A DNA stretch of 64,000 nt from CAMPJU01 sp036675265 (GTDB taxonomy: Bacteria; Pseudomonadota; Gammaproteobacteria; Xanthomonadales; Xanthomonadaceae): contig JAKFFJ010000058.1 in the NCBI GenBank assembly GCA_036675265.1, forward strand, positions 1 to 64,000, read 5' to 3'. Made by a program: the position numbers and the translations under genes. Below, in pieces: positions 60,494 through 64,000 of this stretch (position 1 is its first letter; the number at the start of each line of letters is the position of its first letter). The notes below the pieces were generated by a model, which was not told the DNA's origin, made no database searches, and was given only the letters and a program-made list of their open reading frames with translations.

Positions 60494-60891
60494 CTGTGGG
60501 AGCAACGGGTGGGAGCAACGGGTGGCAGCCGGCCAGGGCGCGGCCGTGGTGCCGTGGCGGGACCCGCCGCAAGTACGTCCATGTAGGCTACTCAGCGCCA
60601 TCCATGGCGCTGAGTGTCCCGCCACGCCACCACGACCGCGCCTTGCGACATCGCCGGCTTGGGAGACCCAAAAGCAAACGCACTCGTCTCGGCGCGCCCG
60701 CTGATCCTGGAGGCCGTCGGCGTGCGTGGGCGTGGTTTGAGCAGGCCATGGATGGCCTGCGGCCGGCGTTAAAGGCAGGACGCCGTCACGCCGGACAAAC
60801 CACGCCCACGCACGACGGCGGCCCGAGGTGAATCCCAATGCGCGCCGGCCGTTGGCGAAGGAAAAACTCGCCGCCATGGCGGCTCCCACGG
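60494..60891. repeat. Composite island of nested inverted repeats between moaA and moaC
   Basis: This gene-free stretch contains several ordered palindromes. A tandem GGGAGCAACGGGT lies at about 60498-60522. Outer arms 60537-60563 and 60616-60642 (25 of 27 bases match) enclose a perfect 12-bp hairpin (60590-60601/60604-60615). A second pair, 60713-60739 and 60796-60819, shares 18 perfect bases plus 6 more across a 3-base bulge. It encloses a 9-bp hairpin (60741-60760) and a 6-bp one (60763-60768/60789-60794). Both inner hairpins have CCATGGATGG-type tips. A REP half-copy closes it at 60867-60891. No ORF on either strand looks coding. Confidence 0.88.
60867..60891. repeat. REP half-copy (family A) before moaA 3' end
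   Basis: CTCGCC, GCCATGGCGGC and TCCCACGGG form the same core and flank as the half-copies at 15235 and 37639. It lies directly beside the moaA stop. Confidence 0.8.
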
Positions 60892-60892
60892 G

Positions 60893-61915
60893 TCACCCGC
60901 CGACGAGGAACATCTCGACGTGGCGGCGGGAGGTGCCGGCGCGGCCGCGTTGCTCGCTATAGCGGTCGGAACGCGCAGACCACAGGGTCGCGAGGTGGTC
61001 GGCGAAGGCGGATTCGCCGCGCGCGAGCTCGGGGCGCAACGGCGTGCCGCTGCCCGCGAACAGGCAGGTATAGAGCGACCCGTCCGCGGAGACACGCGCG
61101 CGGTGGCAGTCCCCGCAGAACGGCGCGGTCACCGAGCTGACGAAGCCGACCTCGCCGTGCCCGTCGACGAATGCATGGCGTCGTGCGACCTCGCCCCGGT
61201 AACCCGGCTCGAGCGGCCGCAAAGGCCAGCGGGCATGGATGCGGTCGCGCAGCTCCCGCGACGGCACCACGCCCTCGCGCCGCCAGCCGTTGCAGGTGCC
61301 CACGTCCATGTACTCGATGAAGCGCGGCACGTGCCCGTGCCCGCGTGCGAAGGCGACCAGCGGCTCGACCTCGCCTTCGTTGACGCCGCGCTGCACCACG
61401 CAGTTGAGCTTGATGGGCGCGAACCCGGCGGCGACCGCCGCCTCCAGTCCCGCCAGCACGCGATCGACCTCGCCGCGGCCGCCCGAAAGCGAGCGGAACA
61501 GGACCGGGTCGAGGGCATCCAGGCTCACCGTGATGCGGCGCAGCCCGGCTTCGCGCAGCGCTCGCGCATGCGGCGCGAGCAGCGAACCGTTCGTGGTCAG
61601 CGCGAGGTCCTCGAGGCCCTCGATGCCGGCCAGCCTGCGCACAAGGTCGGGCAGGCCGCGCCGCAGCAGCGGCTCGCCGCCGGTGAGGCGCAGCTTGTTC
61701 ACCCCCAGCCGCACGAAGCCGCGCACCAGCACCTCGATCTCGTCGAACGACAGCCGCGAGGCCGCGTCGAGGCCGTGCGTGTCGGGGACGCGGTCGGCGG
61801 GCATGCAGTACGGGCAGCGGAAGTTGCAGGCCTCGATCACCGACAGGCGCAGGTCGCGCAGGGGCCGCCCGTGCAGGTCGCGCGCCAACGGCAGGGTCTC
61901 CAGGACTGCGTTCAT
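60893..61915 (-). CDS. moaA: GTP 3',8-cyclase MoaA
   Basis: MoaA is the radical SAM enzyme that starts molybdenum cofactor synthesis from GTP. The 340-residue protein has the SAM cluster CNFRCPYC (C-x3-C-x2-C), LRLTGGEPLLRRG, the second cluster APFCGDCHRARVSADGSLYTC, and the C-terminal Gly-Gly in FLVGG that is required for activity. It lies upstream of moaC-moaD-moaE on the same strand, separated by the repeat island. Confidence 0.95.
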   Translation of the reverse strand: MNAVLETLPLARDLHGRPLRDLRLSVIEACNFRCPYCMPADRVPDTHGLDAASRLSFDEIEVLVRGFVRLGVNKLRLTGGEPLLRRGLPDLVRRLAGIEGLEDLALTTNGSLLAPHARALREAGLRRITVSLDALDPVLFRSLSGGRGEVDRVLAGLEAAVAAGFAPIKLNCVVQRGVNEGEVEPLVAFARGHGHVPRFIEYMDVGTCNGWRREGVVPSRELRDRIHARWPLRPLEPGYRGEVARRHAFVDGHGEVGFVSSVTAPFCGDCHRARVSADGSLYTCLFAGSGTPLRPELARGESAFADHLATLWSARSDRYSEQRGRAGTSRRHVEMFLVGG

Positions 61916-61919
61916 TGCG

Positions 61920-62684
61920 TCAGTAGCCGCGCGACCAGGTCGCGTCGTAGCCCGCGCGCAGGCGCGCGAAGTCGGCCAGCGCGGCTGCGACCGGCCGCTC
62001 GCCACGCAGCTTCAGCAGCGACCGCCGCAGCCGCGCGAGGTTGGCCTCGCGCCACCCGGTGGCCGGGATGCGCAGCTGGCAGCGGTCGAAATCGATCATC
62101 CAGCCCTGTCCCGTGGTGTCGAACAGCAGGTTGTGGGCATTGAGGTCCGCATGGTCCAGGCCGGTGCGATGGAACCGCGCCACCAGCCGCCCCGCTTCCT
62201 CCCACGGCGCGCCCTCGCCCGCCACGCCCGCGCGGTCGCCGAGCGATCGCACGCCCTCGATCCGGTCGAGCAGGATCGCCGCGCGATACCCCATCCCGCG
62301 TCGCAGGTAGTACGCCGCCAGGGGCCGGGGCACCGGCAGTCCGCGGCCGTGCAGCTCGCGGGTGAGGCGGAACTCCTCGAAGCTGCGTACCTTGCCGATG
62401 CCTCGCCAGAGGTGGGTCTCGCGGGTGAGCGATGCCGCCAGGCCGCCACGCAGGTAGTGGCGCAGCACCGCCCGGCCGACGGGGCTGTCGTCCTGTGCAT
62501 CGACGAACCAGGCGCCGCCGCGGCCGCCGTGGCCGACCGGGCGCGCGTTGCCATCCCAGGCGGCGGGCGAGAACCACTCGGGCCGCGCTTGCCGCATGCG
62601 CGTGGCGTCGAACAGAATCGCCCCGTACCCGCCGGCCGCGTCGCGGAACGGGACCAGGCGCTCTGCGGCGTCGAATGCGACCAT
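61920..62684 (-). CDS. kdkA: 3-deoxy-D-manno-octulosonic acid kinase KdkA
   Basis: KdkA phosphorylates Kdo in the lipopolysaccharide core of organisms such as Haemophilus and Xanthomonas. The 254-residue protein kinase-like fold has GGRGGAWFV and ETHLWRGIGKVRSFEEFRL (ATP lobe), the catalytic loop GLDHADLNAHNLLFD and the metal motif MIDFDRC. The ATG at 62684 gives the family start. It lies opposite a heptosyltransferase-like gene, which fits an LPS role. Confidence 0.9.
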   Translation of the reverse strand: MVAFDAAERLVPFRDAAGGYGAILFDATRMRQARPEWFSPAAWDGNARPVGHGGRGGAWFVDAQDDSPVGRAVLRHYLRGGLAASLTRETHLWRGIGKVRSFEEFRLTRELHGRGLPVPRPLAAYYLRRGMGYRAAILLDRIEGVRSLGDRAGVAGEGAPWEEAGRLVARFHRTGLDHADLNAHNLLFDTTGQGWMIDFDRCQLRIPATGWREANLARLRRSLLKLRGERPVAAALADFARLRAGYDATWSRGY

Positions 62685-62747
62685 CTGTGCTTGCCGGATG
62701 TCTACCGGGAACCCATGCCGGATCGGCGCCACCGAGTCTAACAAGCC

Positions 62748-63833
62748 GTGCCCACGCCGACCCCACCCCCGAAACCTCCCGCGCCAGCGTCGATCTGCCT
62801 GCTGCGCCTTTCCGCGCTCGGCGACGTGACCCATGTCGTCCCGCTGGTGCGCACGCTGCGCGCCGCCTGGCCCGGTGTCGCCCTGGCCTGGGTGATCGGC
62901 AGGGGCGAGCATCGCCTGCTCGAGGGACTCGAGGGCGTGGAGTTCATCGAGTACGACAAGCGCAGCGGCCTGCGCGGCATGCGTGACCTCCGTCGCGGCC
63001 TGCACGGACGCCGCTTCGACGCCTTGCTGCAGATGCAGGTCGCCGCGCGCGCGAACCTGCTGTCCGCGTTCATCCCGGCCCGCCGCCGCATCGGCTACGA
63101 CCGCGCGCGCGCCAAGGACCTGCACGGGCTGTTCGTGCGCGAACGCATCGCCGACCGGCCCGGCATCCACGTGCTCGACGCGATCGGCAGCTTCTGCGAA
63201 CCGCTGGGCCTGCGCCAGGACACCGTGCGCTGGGACCTGCCGGTACCCGCGGACGCGCATGCCTGGGCCACGGCGCAATGGCCCGCCGATGGCACGCCCA
63301 CGTTGCTGGTCTCGCCCTGCTCCAGCCACGCCGTGCGCAACTGGCGCCCCGAACGCTACGCGGCGGTGGCGGACCATGCGATCGCGCGCGGCTGGCGCGT
63401 GGTGCTGTGCGGCGGACGCAGCGCGCTGGAGCGGGAAACGGGCGACGCGATCCTCGCCGCGATGCGCGGCGCCGCGCTCGACCTGATCGGCCGGGACACG
63501 CTCAAGCAACTGCCCGCGCTGCTCGCGCGCGCGGACCTGCTGCTGACGCCGGATTCGGGACCGATGCACATCGCGAACGCGATGGGCACCAAGGTGCTCG
63601 GCCTGCATGCCGCCACCAACCCGGCACGCAGCGGCCCCTACTCGGACCGGCGGTACTGCGTGGACCGCTACGACGATGCGATGCGGCGCTACCTCGGCAA
63701 GCCGGCTTCGGACGTCCGCTGGGGCACCCGCGTCGAATCGCCCGGGGTGATGGACCTGGTGACGGTGGACGACGCGATCGCCGCGTTCGAGCGCTACGTG
63801 GCGGACCGGCCCGGGTCGTCGCCGGCGGCATAG
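62748..63833 (+). CDS. Glycosyltransferase family 9 (heptosyltransferase-like)
   Basis: The 361-residue protein has the GT9 arrangement: CLLRLSALGDVTHVVPLVRTL at the N-terminus, LVSPCSSHAVRNWRPERYA for the donor side and LLTPDSGPMHIANAMGTKVLGLHAAT. WaaC/WaaF-type enzymes add heptose to the LPS core, and the acceptor here is not defined. The start is GTG at 62748, 63 bases from the divergent kdkA start. Its end overlaps the convergent DUF6165 gene by 40 bases. Confidence 0.88.
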   Translation: MPTPTPPPKPPAPASICLLRLSALGDVTHVVPLVRTLRAAWPGVALAWVIGRGEHRLLEGLEGVEFIEYDKRSGLRGMRDLRRGLHGRRFDALLQMQVAARANLLSAFIPARRRIGYDRARAKDLHGLFVRERIADRPGIHVLDAIGSFCEPLGLRQDTVRWDLPVPADAHAWATAQWPADGTPTLLVSPCSSHAVRNWRPERYAAVADHAIARGWRVVLCGGRSALERETGDAILAAMRGAALDLIGRDTLKQLPALLARADLLLTPDSGPMHIANAMGTKVLGLHAATNPARSGPYSDRRYCVDRYDDAMRRYLGKPASDVRWGTRVESPGVMDLVTVDDAIAAFERYVADRPGSSPAA

Positions 63834-64000
63834 TCGGCGTACGACTTTTCCTCGACGTAGGCCGAGCCCAGCGCGGCGTTGATCTCGCGCTTGATCCGCG
63901 CCCGCTCGTCGTTCTGGAAGTAGACGCTGCGCGCCAGGCGCACGAATTCGTCGTCGAAGGCCTGCGCGCGCTCCTTCTCGCGGATGTCGTCCTCGACCAC
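63794..64000 (-). CDS. DUF6165 family protein, C-terminal part (cut by window edge)
   Basis: The visible 68 codons run off the right edge of the window; the GTG at the very edge is probably internal. The sequence VEDDIREKERAQAFDDEFVR ... LARSVYFQNDERARIKREIN ... VEEKSYADY matches what I remember as the end of DUF6165, a family found near LPS genes. The function is unknown. Confidence 0.8.
   Translation of the reverse strand: MVEDDIREKERAQAFDDEFVRLARSVYFQNDERARIKREINAALGSAYVEEKSYADYAAGDDPGRSAT

Noticed and set aside
60494..60891. Moco riboswitch in the moa gap
   Set aside because: The gap lies downstream of moaA, not upstream, and the stems do not follow the known Moco riboswitch layout as far as I can see.

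Overview
The window reads as chromosomal DNA of a high-GC gammaproteobacterium of the Lysobacter/Luteimonas type (Xanthomonadaceae, also called Lysobacteraceae). This rests on gene families and order: holB next to a one-domain PilZ gene, rpoE-rseA-mucD feeding into lepA-lepB-rnc-era-recO, a KdkA-type Kdo kinase, and GTAG-type REP palindromes. It is also inferred from overall composition, since almost every codon ends in G or C. No prophage, transposase, CRISPR array or plasmid gene was seen. Nearly everything is core housekeeping, densely packed, with many ATGA/GTGA start-stop overlaps. The bases before about 3.2 kb are less GC-rich at first and carry small membrane, secreted or unknown genes.

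Layout. 1-3169 (+): a clipped gene and seven small genes of the YkvA, DUF6714-like, DUF3147 and DUF3465 kinds. 3189-9563 (-): lipoprotein release (lolD and one LolC/E-type permease), then ygfX, sdhE, sdhB, sdhA, sdhD, sdhC and an SDHAF4-like gene. This is succinate dehydrogenase with its FAD-insertion factors, and the Fe-S/folate protein ygfZ (+) lies head to head with it. 10437-15138 (-): a fused E1 alpha/beta oxoacid dehydrogenase, a GST, a GNAT and glutaryl-CoA dehydrogenase. 15278-19547: two glycine-zipper proteins, tatD, tcdA, a C-terminal CxxCH cytochrome and a cold-shock gene. 19672-26154 (-): thioinosine phosphorylase, HPRT and nagZ; then ydbH, a ynbE/ydbL-like fusion and rlmD. 26171-35336: a REC+Hpt protein (+), then (-) rpoE, rseA, mucD, lepA, lepB, DUF4845, rnc, era and recO, i.e. 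envelope stress, secretion and RNA processing. 35495-37633 (+): a FadB/J-type multifunctional beta-oxidation enzyme. 37670-48435 (-): a long run yceD-rpmF-fabH-fabD-fabG-acpP-fabF-pabB-pabC-mltG-tmk-holB-pilZ. 48630-55899: maf, a GT39/83-like membrane glycosyltransferase (-), moxR-DUF58-tgpA and a Slp lipoprotein. 55910-58969 (-): dnaX-ybaB-recR-HIT. 59032-59330 (+): a promoter, tRNA-Ser(GGA) and the SRP RNA. 59331-62684 (-): moaA, a 0.4-kb structured repeat island, moaC, moaD, moaE, with kdkA upstream of moaA. 62748-64000: a heptosyltransferase-like gene and the end of a DUF6165 gene.

The parts that the genes do not explain are repeats. At least three short palindromic families are scattered in intergenic gaps. 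In three genes (ygfZ, tatD, lepA) the TAG stop codon is itself part of the GTAG end of such a palindrome. One copy sits between sdhA and sdhB, one between lepA and lepB, and one covers the likely start of ygfX. A much larger composite of nested inverted repeats fills the gap between moaA and moaC, and a 27/28-nt inverted repeat separates fabD from fabG. The best protein-level observation is a lipoprotein that joins YnbE-like and YdbL-like parts directly downstream of ydbH.
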